Source: Candidatus Njordarchaeota archaeon | GTDB taxonomy: Archaea > Asgardarchaeota > Njordarchaeia > Njordarchaeales > Njordarchaeaceae | Length of the DNA: 15,668 nt | Assembly: GCA_029856055.1 (NCBI GenBank) | Contig: JAHQWF010000129.1 | Location: forward strand, 1-15,668 | Direction: 5' to 3' | In this document: piece by piece, positions 1-7,653 of the stretch | Numbering within the stretch: the first letter of the stretch is position 1 | Layout of the letters: every line of letters starts with the position of its first letter | The notes under the pieces: generated by a model | Databases searched by the model: none | What the model saw: only the letters and a program-made list of their open reading frames with translations | Told to the model about the DNA's origin: nothing | Translations under genes and position numbers: made by a program

Positions 1-1
1 G

Positions 2-1267
2 TTAGATGCATTATCTATTTGTATACTCTACTTAGTAATAATAAGCGGAAATGAAATCCCTTTTGATATTTTAGTTGAAGTAAGTGCATCCTTGTTTAAT
101 TCTAGCCCAGAAAAACTACAAGAAATCATACATAATCTATGTCAAATCAGTCTCATAGATTTGAAGGAGCAATTGGTCATCATAACGGATAAAGCTAAAA
201 GATTCATTAGAGAACTTGCAGAGATAATAACTAAAATCGAACGAGGATATATAAGAGAACTACCGAGCTCTATCTCTAGTAATATGCGAATATTAAGTGA
301 AAAAACCAAAATGTATATTGTTCACAGAAATGGTGCAATATCTTATTTTTCTATTAATAAGCTAGTTGAGTCATTGATTCTAGCAGGTATAGATTCAGAT
401 ATAGCTAATAAGCTATCTGGGATCGTTACAGAGTACTTTTATAGCAGAGAAACGGTCCCAGAGGAAGAATTAATCGGTACAGTAAGAAAACTGCTTGATT
501 TTCTAGATCCTACAGGTGAGTCGGGTATTAAATACGATTTTTTTATTAATACAAGAAGTCGGGTTCTGATAAGGTATAAAGACCTATTATTACCTTTTTC
601 ATACGATACTTTCAATTTTATCATAAGGGAGAAACTATCAGAGAAGGATTATAAGGCTATGCCAGCAATAATAGAGACTGTGGCGGCGCACTCATTAAAA
701 ACTCTGCGGGCTTTATTTAGTCTGGCATTTAAAGATACAACAAGGATAGAGCCTATTGTTATTGAGGAGCACAACCTAAATGCCATTATTGAAAAAGTGA
801 TGATGGAGGCTATCCCATTATACAACAAGCTAACAAGCGAGAATAGAGAGAAAATCATAATTGAATTAGCTAAGAGCGCAATTGTAAAGTTCGAAAGGCT
901 CATCGAGCTAAACACTAGTCAAGGGGGAGATACTATCGAAATATTTCTAACAGCAGCAAAAAACGTTATATGGGCTGGCTTTATTTACCTAAGTCACTGG
1001 CCGCATCCGAACTTGATATCTTGTGCTTCTCTGCTTACTCAAATAATAAAGAAGAATAAACTAGAAGAATGTGTTTTAAAGTTCTGCAAACGCTTAGAAG
1101 AGTTCTCTAGAAGGGTTGCTAAACTTCTTGTGCAAATGAACTCATCACTGTTTGGTATTTTAGAATATAGATTCCTAGTCACGATCAAAGAACTATCAAA
1201 ACTCGGGTTACGAATAGCAAGGCAATTAATAGATAGACTAATAATAACTAAAAGCAATAAAAAATAA
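2..1267 (+). CDS. ATP-cone-like domain protein, 5' end cut off by window edge
   Basis: The reading frame is open from the first bases to the TAA at 1265-1267. The only early start-like codon is a TTG at 92 with no convincing ribosome site, so the gene probably begins outside the window; about 421 residues are visible. Roughly bases 308-560 encode a segment that fits an ATP-cone: a short beta hairpin with the start MYIVHRNG, then FSINKLVESLILAG, a helix around IANKLSGIV, then VPEEELIGTVRKLLD and a closing segment with YDFFINTRSR. ATP-cones bind ATP/dATP and are best known from ribonucleotide reductases and the repressor NrdR. Nothing here resembles a reductase catalytic domain or an NrdR zinc ribbon; the rest is helical and basic at the C-terminus. 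Function is unknown; a nucleotide-sensing regulatory role is inference. The gene lies upstream of, and in line with, the RCK membrane gene, separated by 102 bases holding a promoter. Confidence 0.7.
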   Translation, partial: LDALSICILYLVIISGNEIPFDILVEVSASLFNSSPEKLQEIIHNLCQISLIDLKEQLVIITDKAKRFIRELAEIITKIERGYIRELPSSISSNMRILSEKTKMYIVHRNGAISYFSINKLVESLILAGIDSDIANKLSGIVTEYFYSRETVPEEELIGTVRKLLDFLDPTGESGIKYDFFINTRSRVLIRYKDLLLPFSYDTFNFIIREKLSEKDYKAMPAIIETVAAHSLKTLRALFSLAFKDTTRIEPIVIEEHNLNAIIEKVMMEAIPLYNKLTSENREKIIIELAKSAIVKFERLIELNTSQGGDTIEIFLTAAKNVIWAGFIYLSHWPHPNLISCASLLTQIIKKNKLEECVLKFCKRLEEFSRRVAKLLVQMNSSLFGILEYRFLVTIKELSKLGLRIARQLIDRLIITKSNKK

Positions 1268-1283
1268 TGCGGAAAACACGTTT

Positions 1284-1304
1284 CAGAAAAAAGTCTTTAT
1301 AAAA
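1284..1304 (+). promoter_or_regulatory. Candidate promoter (BRE plus TATA box) for the RCK membrane protein gene
   Basis: A TATA-like TTTATAAAA at 1296-1304 is preceded by a purine-rich CAGAAAAAAG (from 1284) that could serve as the TFB recognition element. An archaeal start site is expected about 25 bases downstream, near 1325, leaving a leader of about 45 bases before the ATG at 1370. This is a pattern match only. Confidence 0.5.
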
Positions 1305-1369
1305 GTCAAAGAACTTATATCATAGTTTACAAAGTACTCACAAGAAAGCTTAATACGGGATGATTCATA

Positions 1370-2611
1370 ATGAATATAATTCCACTACTAGCTCTGCTAA
1401 TATTCATCGTGTTTCTAATACTCTTCCTGAAGCTCGAATTTTTCAGAAAATATCGAATGATGCTAAAAATTAGATGGAATTATGGTATGCGGCTCTTCAA
1501 GCATTTATATTACGAGGGTATTTACCTAGTTCGTCTAACAGCATTTATTAAAACACTTATCATTATCGGTGTAGCGCTCGGATTTATCATATTATTAATA
1601 TTCGTAATAATTTATTTTTGGAATGAATACATTGTTTTTTTCGCGAATATCGTCCTTAACATGAATCTTTCGACAATTAGCTTCCCCAACTTCGGAGGAT
1701 TAATGGGAAGATTCAATATTTTTTGGATTTTAGGTGCTATTGGGGGATCCCTGTTGTCAGTTTTTATTAAGCCAAAACTAGACAAATTTGCTGATAAGGT
1801 GAATGCCAAGCCTAACATGATTTATGTATTTGGATCTAATACTCTTACACAGCGAGTAATTAATGAATTTATAAAGTTAGGTATCGGCCCACTAATTGCA
1901 CTAATTGCAGATAGAAAATATTATTGGATAGAAGAGTTAGGAAAAATCGTAGATGTGCTTATCCTAGATTCTCCAGAAGAGCTAAGAATGCCAACAATAT
2001 ACGATAAAATCAAATTTAAGAACGCTTTAAAGGTCATTAGCCTCGTTGATAGTTCTGAAGATAATCAGCATATAATCCTAAATGTTAGAAGAAATAACCC
2101 CAATGTGGAGATAATTGTTCTCTCCAGGAATAAACCATATATACTTGACCTGGTAGGTGAGAAGCTAGAAAATATAACGGTAATAGAGGACCTTGAAACG
2201 ATTACAAGAGAGATTATACGAAGATTGGCACTTGGTTTTATACACGCGCCCGTCATAGAATCATATGTTCCTGAAGATTACATAGGCAAAGCACCAAAAT
2301 TATTGGAGGAAGATTTTAATGGCAAAATAAAAGTTCTCGGAGTTAAGAGAGATAGTACAATCATTTTCCCAAACAAATTAGAGAAAGACGATAAGTTAAT
2401 TATCTATTTATTACACGAAAAGGCTATACAAGAGTTTCTACAATTATTGCCTCTAGAAAAATCAGAAATTATGATAGCGGAAGAGGAGAGTGTTAAAGAG
2501 CAAGTCGCCGAAGAGCCAGAATATCGAGAAAATGAACCAAGTAAGAAAATACTGGAGAAATTGAAAGAGAAGAGCGTTGAGGAGCGCAAAAAAGAGCAGG
2601 TAAATGAGTGA
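1370..2611 (+). CDS. Membrane protein with cytosolic RCK (TrkA-N/TrkA-C) module
   Basis: The 413-residue protein has hydrophobic segments at about residues 4-20, 57-83, 85-100 (weaker) and 113-134. A Rossmann-type RCK-N domain follows from about 149 to 285: strand IYVFG at 151-155, acidic residue at the end of the second strand (D181 in LIADR), then VDVLILD, a DSSEDNQHIILNVR helix and IIVLSR. A TrkA-C-like domain spans about 290-360, including VLGVKRDSTIIFPN. Residues 361-413 form a highly charged, probably coiled tail. RCK modules bind NAD(H) or ions and gate K+ channels and transporters. The glycine loop is degenerate (GSNTLTQ instead of GxGxxG), so nucleotide binding is doubtful. I see no TVGYG-like selectivity filter, so calling it a K+ channel is not justified; it may be a regulator or a divergent channel. 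ATG at 1370 follows a weak GGGATGA site. Confidence 0.75.
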   Translation: MNIIPLLALLIFIVFLILFLKLEFFRKYRMMLKIRWNYGMRLFKHLYYEGIYLVRLTAFIKTLIIIGVALGFIILLIFVIIYFWNEYIVFFANIVLNMNLSTISFPNFGGLMGRFNIFWILGAIGGSLLSVFIKPKLDKFADKVNAKPNMIYVFGSNTLTQRVINEFIKLGIGPLIALIADRKYYWIEELGKIVDVLILDSPEELRMPTIYDKIKFKNALKVISLVDSSEDNQHIILNVRRNNPNVEIIVLSRNKPYILDLVGEKLENITVIEDLETITREIIRRLALGFIHAPVIESYVPEDYIGKAPKLLEEDFNGKIKVLGVKRDSTIIFPNKLEKDDKLIIYLLHEKAIQEFLQLLPLEKSEIMIAEEESVKEQVAEEPEYRENEPSKKILEKLKEKSVEERKKEQVNE

Positions 2612-2614
2612 GTG

Positions 2615-2688
2615 AATTATAAAGAGTGTATGTAGCTGATTAGGCTAGAAACGCACCTACAAAAAATCAGAAGAATATTTTTTATGAA
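2615..2688 (+). promoter_or_regulatory. Candidate promoter region for the OSTC-like gene
   Basis: The 143-base gap after the RCK gene holds two TATA-like elements, AATTATAAAG at 2615-2624 and TTTTTTATGAAT at about 2677-2688. The second would place a start near 2708 and leave a leader of about 55 bases to the ATG at 2767; the first would give a leader of more than 100 bases. Neither can be preferred from sequence alone. Confidence 0.3.
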
Positions 2689-2766
2689 TAATTTTAATTA
2701 AGTAATAGACAAACGATTGTGAGATAAGAAAGATTGAGAATGCCCGTAAAATAAATGGTGGGTCAA

Positions 2767-3222
2767 ATGGATAAGAAAAAAAAGATTACTGATATTCGAT
2801 TACCATGGATACCGGGTTTTGTCAAACCAAATTATAAGCTTAAAATGCCGGAGATAAACTTATCAGATCCTACTAACCGAGATTTACTTTTTATTTCTAC
2901 GCTGGTATTTACTGCATTAATGGCTACTGGATTTATTTTCATGCTTGTTAATCCGCCACCAGCACTTATATCTATCTCTCAAAGACCAACTATTATTTTA
3001 CCGAACTTGGATAGACAAACTCTATCGGAAGGCATAGTAGTTTTTTCGTTGTTCATGATGGCTATGGGGGGACTATACTTAATTAGAAGATCCGTTGAGG
3101 TAATAACAGAGAGCGAAGCGAGAAGTCTATGGCTTGGCCTAGGCTATGTATTAGTGTTAATAGCTTTTCTGAGCCTGACATATTTCCTAATGATTAAGAT
3201 AGGTGTTATTGGATCTCAATGA
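2767..3222 (+). CDS. Three-helix membrane protein resembling oligosaccharyltransferase subunit OSTC/DC2 (OST3/OST6-like)
   Basis: This is a small membrane protein of 151 residues (155 if the ATG at 2755 is used). Using the longer numbering, a soluble N-terminus with LPWIPGFVKP is followed by helices at about 44-65, 92-111 and 125-149. The layout matches eukaryotic OSTC/DC2, the non-thioredoxin relative of OST3/OST6 that helps dock the N-glycosylation enzyme. Shared features are a TGxI ending the first helix, a PP motif just after it (VNPPPA), an RP pair in the loop (QRPTIILP), EG leading into helix 2, then MGGL with a basic RRS after helix 2, and a final FLSLTYFLM-like helix. Archaeal N-glycosylation uses AglB/STT3, which is not in this window. 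The ATG at 2767 is favoured because GGTG(GG) at 2757-2762 sits just upstream, while 2755 has no such site. The assignment rests on remembered family patterns and is moderately sure. Confidence 0.6.
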   Translation: MDKKKKITDIRLPWIPGFVKPNYKLKMPEINLSDPTNRDLLFISTLVFTALMATGFIFMLVNPPPALISISQRPTIILPNLDRQTLSEGIVVFSLFMMAMGGLYLIRRSVEVITESEARSLWLGLGYVLVLIAFLSLTYFLMIKIGVIGSQ

Positions 3223-3249
3223 GTCCATGTATTAGAGACTCTATATTAT

Positions 3250-3257
3250 GAGGTGAG
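3250..3257 (+). promoter_or_regulatory. Shine-Dalgarno site that fixes the TTG start of the dehydrogenase gene
   Basis: GAGGTGAG ends 5 bases before the TTG at 3263. It is a near-perfect complement to the archaeal 16S tail and no ATG or GTG lies at a suitable distance, so it supports initiation at TTG. The gap to the previous gene is only 40 bases, so translation from a shared transcript is likely. Confidence 0.7.
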
Positions 3258-3262
3258 TAACT

Positions 3263-4183
3263 TTGGTACGTGTTTTGATCACAGATGAAGTTTCTAAATT
3301 AGGATTAGAAATATTGGATAGGAACAAAATCGAGTATACATATATCCCAAATATTTCGCACGAGGAGTTGCTGAGAGTTATTCCTACATATGATGTTCTT
3401 ATTGTTAGAGGAAGAACTAAAGTAACAAGAGAAGTCATAGAGAAAGCTCAGAGACTTAAACTAATTGCGCGAGTCGGTGTGGGATTAGACAACATAGATG
3501 TCAAAGAAGCTAAAAGAAGAGGTATCGAAGTGATAAATGCTGGAGCAGCTACATCGCAATCTGTAGCCGAGTTAACAGTTGGATTAATGATCGCTTTAGC
3601 TAGACCTATAATATTTGGAGATGAATCAATGAGAAGGGGGATTTGGACTAAATCATATTGTTTGGGGCGAGAATTGTACGGGAAAACGCTTGGTATTATA
3701 GGTTTAGGAAATATAGGTAGTATAGTTGCAAGTATTTGTAAAGCGATGGGACTGAATGTGATAGGTTTCGATGTCATAAGAGAGAAAGTAGATAAAGCAA
3801 ATGTTGAATATAGGGAATTTAATGATTTACTTAGAGAGTCAGATATTATTTCACTGCATGTACCATTATTAGAGTCAACTAGAGGAATGATTGGTAGAAA
3901 AGAAATTAGTGAAATGCGGGATAGCGTATTAATTATTAACACTGCTAGAATGGAGTTAATAGACTTAGACGCTTTGATAGAGGGGTTAGAAAGCGGAAAA
4001 ATAGGAGGTTATGCGGCGGATTCTAATCTTAAACCAAACGACATACGCGTAAAGAAATTAATGGGCTTCCCTAACGTAATACTTACGCCACATATAGGTG
4101 CCCAAACATTAGAGGCTCAAAATAGGGCTGCTGAAGTAGTTTTCGGCAAGATTGTAGAAAAAGTAAAAGAGTTAAGCAAATAA
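3263..4183 (+). CDS. D-3-phosphoglycerate dehydrogenase-type 2-hydroxyacid dehydrogenase (short form), catalytic Glu replaced
   Basis: This 306-residue D-isomer-specific 2-hydroxyacid dehydrogenase has no C-terminal ACT domain. The family oxidises a 2-hydroxyacid with NAD+; 3-phosphoglycerate dehydrogenase starts serine synthesis. Visible family signatures are VRGRTKVT (48-55), RVGVGLDNID (70-79), VAELTVGLMIALAR (101-114), the NAD loop GLGNIG (147-152) with acidic D170 at the end of the next strand, NTAR with catalytic R229, and TPHIGA with catalytic H277. The usual ARGGLID reads ARMELID. The segment that normally ends in xEP and carries the catalytic Glu reads AADSNLKP, which puts Lys (K257) there and is one residue shorter. 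It may therefore have altered substrate use or low activity. It is cytosolic, starts at TTG, and probably shares a transcript with the upstream OSTC-like gene. The fold is certain; calling it serA is not. Confidence 0.85.
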   Translation: MVRVLITDEVSKLGLEILDRNKIEYTYIPNISHEELLRVIPTYDVLIVRGRTKVTREVIEKAQRLKLIARVGVGLDNIDVKEAKRRGIEVINAGAATSQSVAELTVGLMIALARPIIFGDESMRRGIWTKSYCLGRELYGKTLGIIGLGNIGSIVASICKAMGLNVIGFDVIREKVDKANVEYREFNDLLRESDIISLHVPLLESTRGMIGRKEISEMRDSVLIINTARMELIDLDALIEGLESGKIGGYAADSNLKPNDIRVKKLMGFPNVILTPHIGAQTLEAQNRAAEVVFGKIVEKVKELSK

Positions 4184-5806
4184 TTCAGAAATATCTTCTT
4201 TTTTAACTAATGGGGTTTTCCCATAAATTTTCTCTAAGTAATTGTATATTTCGTTAAGTGTTTTCATTAATCTTTTTCCAGACGTAGTTTTAACGATTTT
4301 TTGCCTAGTTTCATTAGTCATCATCAGTGAAATCAAGAAACTATCTCTATATAAATAAAATGAAGCTAACTGTGTGACATAGGGGTAACGTTCCTTATAT
4401 CTAGCATCTAGATGTTGAACAATATTTTTCTTGACTCGAAGCAGAATGTCGAGAGAAGATATAATGTCGCATAAGAGACGATCGGAAGATGAGTCAGTCA
4501 GTTGGGTTGTTATGAAAATAATTGTTTCAAATAAGAAAACTGAGGGCGAACCCATAAGAAATAGTAATGCGAACGAAGATACTGGGTCGCTAACAGATCT
4601 AAATAGAAATTGCTTAAAATAATTAGGGTTCATTAATAAGGCGGTTTTTAGAATATTCTTTCTCTCAAGTCCGCTAGTGGTTATTTCTTCTAGAATCTCA
4701 TTAGCTAGCAACAAAAAATTGCTTGGAGATAATCTATCTACCATATTAATTGGTGGGGGGGTTAAAGGCGGTGGAAGTGAAAAAATTTCTGGGGGCAATT
4801 TAAGCATCGACCGTTCAGTCACTCCAATTATCTCTTCTTTTTCTTTAATTAACAAGAGTCCGAGAGATCTTAAGATGCCCATAGCTCTTTCAATATTATT
4901 ATCTATGATGCCACTGAGTATCTCTATACTCGTATGAAAACTCAAGACTCCAACATCGCTATAATTACTAAAAGATTTACTAAATTCATACAATTCACGG
5001 GATTTTATGAGAAATTTTTTAAGTCGATTTAATGACTCTACATTTCTATCATTTGTTAAAAAGCATCTGGCATATCCTTCGATCAATATGATTATTGATG
5101 AAGAAAGCATTTTCGACAGAAAGCCATCCCGTTTACTAATCACTTTATTAATAGTCCGTTCGTAGAGAGCGAATAATTCTTCTTCATTCTTAAAAAGTTC
5201 TAGAAGAGGAGCCAGTTTTTTAGATATATCTTCTATAACATCTTTGTTCAATTTCTTTATCATTTCTTTTATAGAAAATGCGTAAAACCGCAACAAAACA
5301 TCGAATGCATCATAGACATCTAATTTGACAAGGACGTTTTTCCATGATTCAGATTTAATAAAATTCATAAGTTGTACTATCGCGCCATCATCGAATTTAA
5401 TTGAACCAAACATCTCACGTAAACTTTTTTTATCTATTTGTTGCATCACGTAGAGTGTAACTAAGAAAAAATATGTAGATATGAATTCTATAACGAAAGC
5501 TCTTGCGGAAGTATAGTCTTTCAGTTCAATAAGAGTTTCTAAAATTAGTTTAGATCTCTCCAGCCAATCTGATATATTCTTCTCCTTTACAATGCTTTTA
5601 TCCGTGGTTCTAATAATTATAGGATCCATATGTGATAGCGCTAATCCTGCTAACCTAATATTAGGATCTTTAGGCAAGAAGTCGAGATTCTTCGGTGTTC
5701 TAGAACTCGTAGATAGATCCTTAAGCAAAAGAAAAATGTCCCAAATTGTTGAGTATCGAGGAAATAAAATTAACTTTATTGCTCTATACTGCTTTGATAA
5801 CGACAT
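4172..5806 (-). CDS. Unknown 544-residue helical protein
   Basis: I do not recognise this protein. It is rich in leucine, isoleucine and lysine and appears almost wholly alpha-helical, with no clear signal peptide or membrane-spanning segment; hydrophobic stretches such as ISTYFFLVTLYVM and FALLFLMG are probably buried helices. A proline-rich linker (LPPEIFSLPPPLTPPP) near residues 338-353 divides it into a larger N-terminal and a smaller C-terminal half. The second and third PPP are encoded across a run of seven C (seven G on the + strand at 4755-4761). ATG at 5804-5806 follows GGAG by 8-9 bases. It overlaps the dehydrogenase gene tail to tail by 12 bases and is divergent from pyrG across 146 bases. 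A repeat-helical scaffold is possible but not shown. Confidence 0.8.
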   Translation of the reverse strand: MSLSKQYRAIKLILFPRYSTIWDIFLLLKDLSTSSRTPKNLDFLPKDPNIRLAGLALSHMDPIIIRTTDKSIVKEKNISDWLERSKLILETLIELKDYTSARAFVIEFISTYFFLVTLYVMQQIDKKSLREMFGSIKFDDGAIVQLMNFIKSESWKNVLVKLDVYDAFDVLLRFYAFSIKEMIKKLNKDVIEDISKKLAPLLELFKNEEELFALYERTINKVISKRDGFLSKMLSSSIIILIEGYARCFLTNDRNVESLNRLKKFLIKSRELYEFSKSFSNYSDVGVLSFHTSIEILSGIIDNNIERAMGILRSLGLLLIKEKEEIIGVTERSMLKLPPEIFSLPPPLTPPPINMVDRLSPSNFLLLANEILEEITTSGLERKNILKTALLMNPNYFKQFLFRSVSDPVSSFALLFLMGSPSVFLFETIIFITTQLTDSSSDRLLCDIISSLDILLRVKKNIVQHLDARYKERYPYVTQLASFYLYRDSFLISLMMTNETRQKIVKTTSGKRLMKTLNEIYNYLEKIYGKTPLVKKEDISELFA

Positions 5807-5841
5807 TAGCTATCGCTCCATATTCACTATTGAATTAAAAG

Positions 5842-5850
5842 TTTAATATA
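5842..5850 (+). promoter_or_regulatory. Candidate TATA box for pyrG
   Basis: TTTAATATA lies about 100 bases before the pyrG ATG and would give a start near 5875 with a leader of about 80 bases. No better TATA element is visible closer to the ATG. On the other strand, a T-rich element around 5833-5839 could serve the 544-residue gene. Both assignments are weak. Confidence 0.3.
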
Positions 5851-5904
5851 TTGTATAGAGTAATAAGTCTTTCATTATTAGAGAAATTGCCAACAACAAG
5901 ATTT

Positions 5905-5918
5905 GTTATCAAGATAAC
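5905..5918. repeat. Perfect inverted repeat in the pyrG leader
   Basis: GTTATC-AA-GATAAC has 6-base arms and a 2-base spacer. It lies 34 bases before the pyrG ATG, inside the likely leader. It could be an operator; the 2-base spacer is too short for a stable RNA hairpin. An inverted repeat this small can also arise by chance in an AT-rich spacer. Confidence 0.3.
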
Positions 5919-5952
5919 GTTGCACGCTGATTTACGCTTGGTGTATTTAATT

Positions 5953-7593
5953 ATGACCAAGTTTATTTTCGTGACTGGAGGTGTTATTTCGGGCTTAGGG
6001 AAAGGAACGGTAGCTGCCTCGATAGCCAAACTCCTCCAATTCAGAGGGCTCTCAGTTTCTCTCATTAAATGTGATCCATACCTAAATGTAGACGCAGGTA
6101 CTATGAATCCCCTAGAACATGGAGAAAACTTTGTGTGCGAAAAAATTTGGGAGTTTAAGCCAGCAAAAGGCTTTTTGTTCAGAATAGCTGAAGTAGATCA
6201 AGATTTCGGAATTTATGAAAGATTTACTGGTGAAATTGTTCACCCTAGCCATAATATAACAAGTGGGCAGATATATCTATCTGTAATTCTCAGAGAGAGG
6301 GTTGGGGAATATTTAGGAAAAACTATCCAGATAATTCCCCACGTTACAGACGAAATAATAAATAGAATTTTTATGGTTGCGAAAGAGAATAAGGATATTG
6401 TTATAACGGAGATAGGCGGAACTATAGGAGATATAGAGAGCATGCCATATCTTGAGGCAATAAGGCAATTAAGAGCAAGATTATCTCCAGGAGATACTTT
6501 TCTTATCCATGTTACCTACGTACCCTACTTAAGCACTATAAAACAGTTGAAGACAAAACCCACGCAACATAGCGTACAAAAATTGAGGGAGTATGGTCTC
6601 TATCCAGATTGCGTAGTAGCCAGAAGCGAATTTCCTCTCACTAAATATGAACGTGATAAAATAGCTTTATTTAGTGGTTTACCGCCAGAAGCTGTTATAT
6701 CCGCACCCAACATAGAGTCGGTTTATGCTCTACCAATCGTTTTTGAGCAACAAGGATTAGGGGATTACATAATTAGGAAATTGAATTTATCTATAGGGAA
6801 AGGAGAAGAAAAATATAAGGAAAGAGTACGAGCATGGGAGAACGTAGTTTTAAAATTCTTTAACACAAAATACGAAGTCAAAATAGCACTTGTCGGAAAG
6901 TACACTAAGATTGTTGACTCGTACATAAGCATTATTGAGTCGCTAAGACATGCTGGTGCAGAGCTGTCTACCAAAGTAGATATATCACTTATAGATGCTT
7001 CCGAGATAGATCTATCGATCCTAGAAGAATTTGATGGGATTCTTTTAACACCTGGGTTTGGTAAAAGAGCAGCTGAGGGTATGATCAGTGCTGCGGGATA
7101 CGCACTTAACAAAAAAATTCCTTTCTTAGGAATATGCTTCGGAGCACAGCTAGCTACTGTTGCATTTGCTAGAGAATTTATGGGATGGAAAAACGCTAAT
7201 TCAACGGAAATAGATAAGGAGACTCCGTATCCAGTTGTGGATCTTCTTGAGGAGCAAAGAGGTATAGATGAGAAGGGTGGCACGATGAGATTAGGAGGAT
7301 TAGCTGTTTTAATTAAGAGGAACACTAAGCTGTGGAACGCATATAAGAAGGAGAAAGTTGTTGAGAGATTTAGGCATAGATACCATATAATTAGAAGGTA
7401 TGCCATGCAAATGAAGAAGAAAGGATTCATAATAAATGCAGAGGATGCTGATAAAAATATAGCGGGATTTGAAATTAGTTGGCATCCATTCTTCATAGGA
7501 GTGCAATTCCATCCTGAGTTTAAGAGTCGTCCATGGAATCCATCACCTGTCTATCTAGAATTTGTTAGAACTGTTTTAGAATTAAAAAGGTAA
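5953..7593 (+). CDS. pyrG: CTP synthase (glutamine hydrolysing)
   Basis: This enzyme converts UTP, ATP and glutamine to CTP, the last step of de novo pyrimidine nucleotide synthesis, in the cytosol. The 546 residues carry an N-terminal synthase domain (about 1-280): FVTGGVISGLGKG at 6-18 (P-loop), KCDPYLNVDAGTMNP, metal ligands D82 and E153 (TEIGGTIGDIES), and KTKPTQHSV. The C-terminal class I glutaminase domain has LGICFG with nucleophile C395, GGTMRLG, and FHPEF with H520 and E522. ATG at 5953 is chosen because the conserved N-terminus begins there; the frame opens further upstream only to a TTG at 5851 encoding an unconserved extension. Between HGENFV and AEVDQDFGIYERF there are about 13 more residues than in the usual enzyme, and the usual TDDG/TEDG is missing. 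The oxyanion-loop motif is PGFG rather than PGGFG, a change I believe also occurs in other crenarchaeal enzymes. Confidence 0.97.
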   Translation: MTKFIFVTGGVISGLGKGTVAASIAKLLQFRGLSVSLIKCDPYLNVDAGTMNPLEHGENFVCEKIWEFKPAKGFLFRIAEVDQDFGIYERFTGEIVHPSHNITSGQIYLSVILRERVGEYLGKTIQIIPHVTDEIINRIFMVAKENKDIVITEIGGTIGDIESMPYLEAIRQLRARLSPGDTFLIHVTYVPYLSTIKQLKTKPTQHSVQKLREYGLYPDCVVARSEFPLTKYERDKIALFSGLPPEAVISAPNIESVYALPIVFEQQGLGDYIIRKLNLSIGKGEEKYKERVRAWENVVLKFFNTKYEVKIALVGKYTKIVDSYISIIESLRHAGAELSTKVDISLIDASEIDLSILEEFDGILLTPGFGKRAAEGMISAAGYALNKKIPFLGICFGAQLATVAFAREFMGWKNANSTEIDKETPYPVVDLLEEQRGIDEKGGTMRLGGLAVLIKRNTKLWNAYKKEKVVERFRHRYHIIRRYAMQMKKKGFIINAEDADKNIAGFEISWHPFFIGVQFHPEFKSRPWNPSPVYLEFVRTVLELKR

Positions 7594-7653
7594 ATCTTCA
7601 ATTTCTCGATGTATTGTTTATTTCACTTATTAAGCCCATAGCGATGAGGTCGT

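Noticed and set aside
2600..2670. Possible C/D box small RNA in the gap after the RCK gene
   Set aside because: ATGAGTGA and CTGA resemble boxes C and D only loosely, and no C'/D' pair or kink-turn could be made out.
3221..3241. GAGTC...GACTC inverted repeat before the dehydrogenase gene
   Set aside because: The arms are only 5 bases with an 11-base loop and no T-run follows, so it is not convincing as a terminator or operator.
3448..3942. 164-codon minus-strand frame inside the dehydrogenase gene
   Set aside because: It is antisense to clear NAD-binding and catalytic motifs and has no recognisable domain.
5851..5952. 34-codon in-frame N-terminal extension of pyrG from a TTG
   Set aside because: The conserved CTP synthase N-terminus begins at ATG 5953; the extension resembles no known part of the enzyme and lies in the likely promoter and leader.
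6765..7496. 243-codon minus-strand frame inside pyrG
   Set aside because: It is wholly antisense to a confidently identified gene and its translation is serine- and leucine-rich, as expected for a shadow frame.
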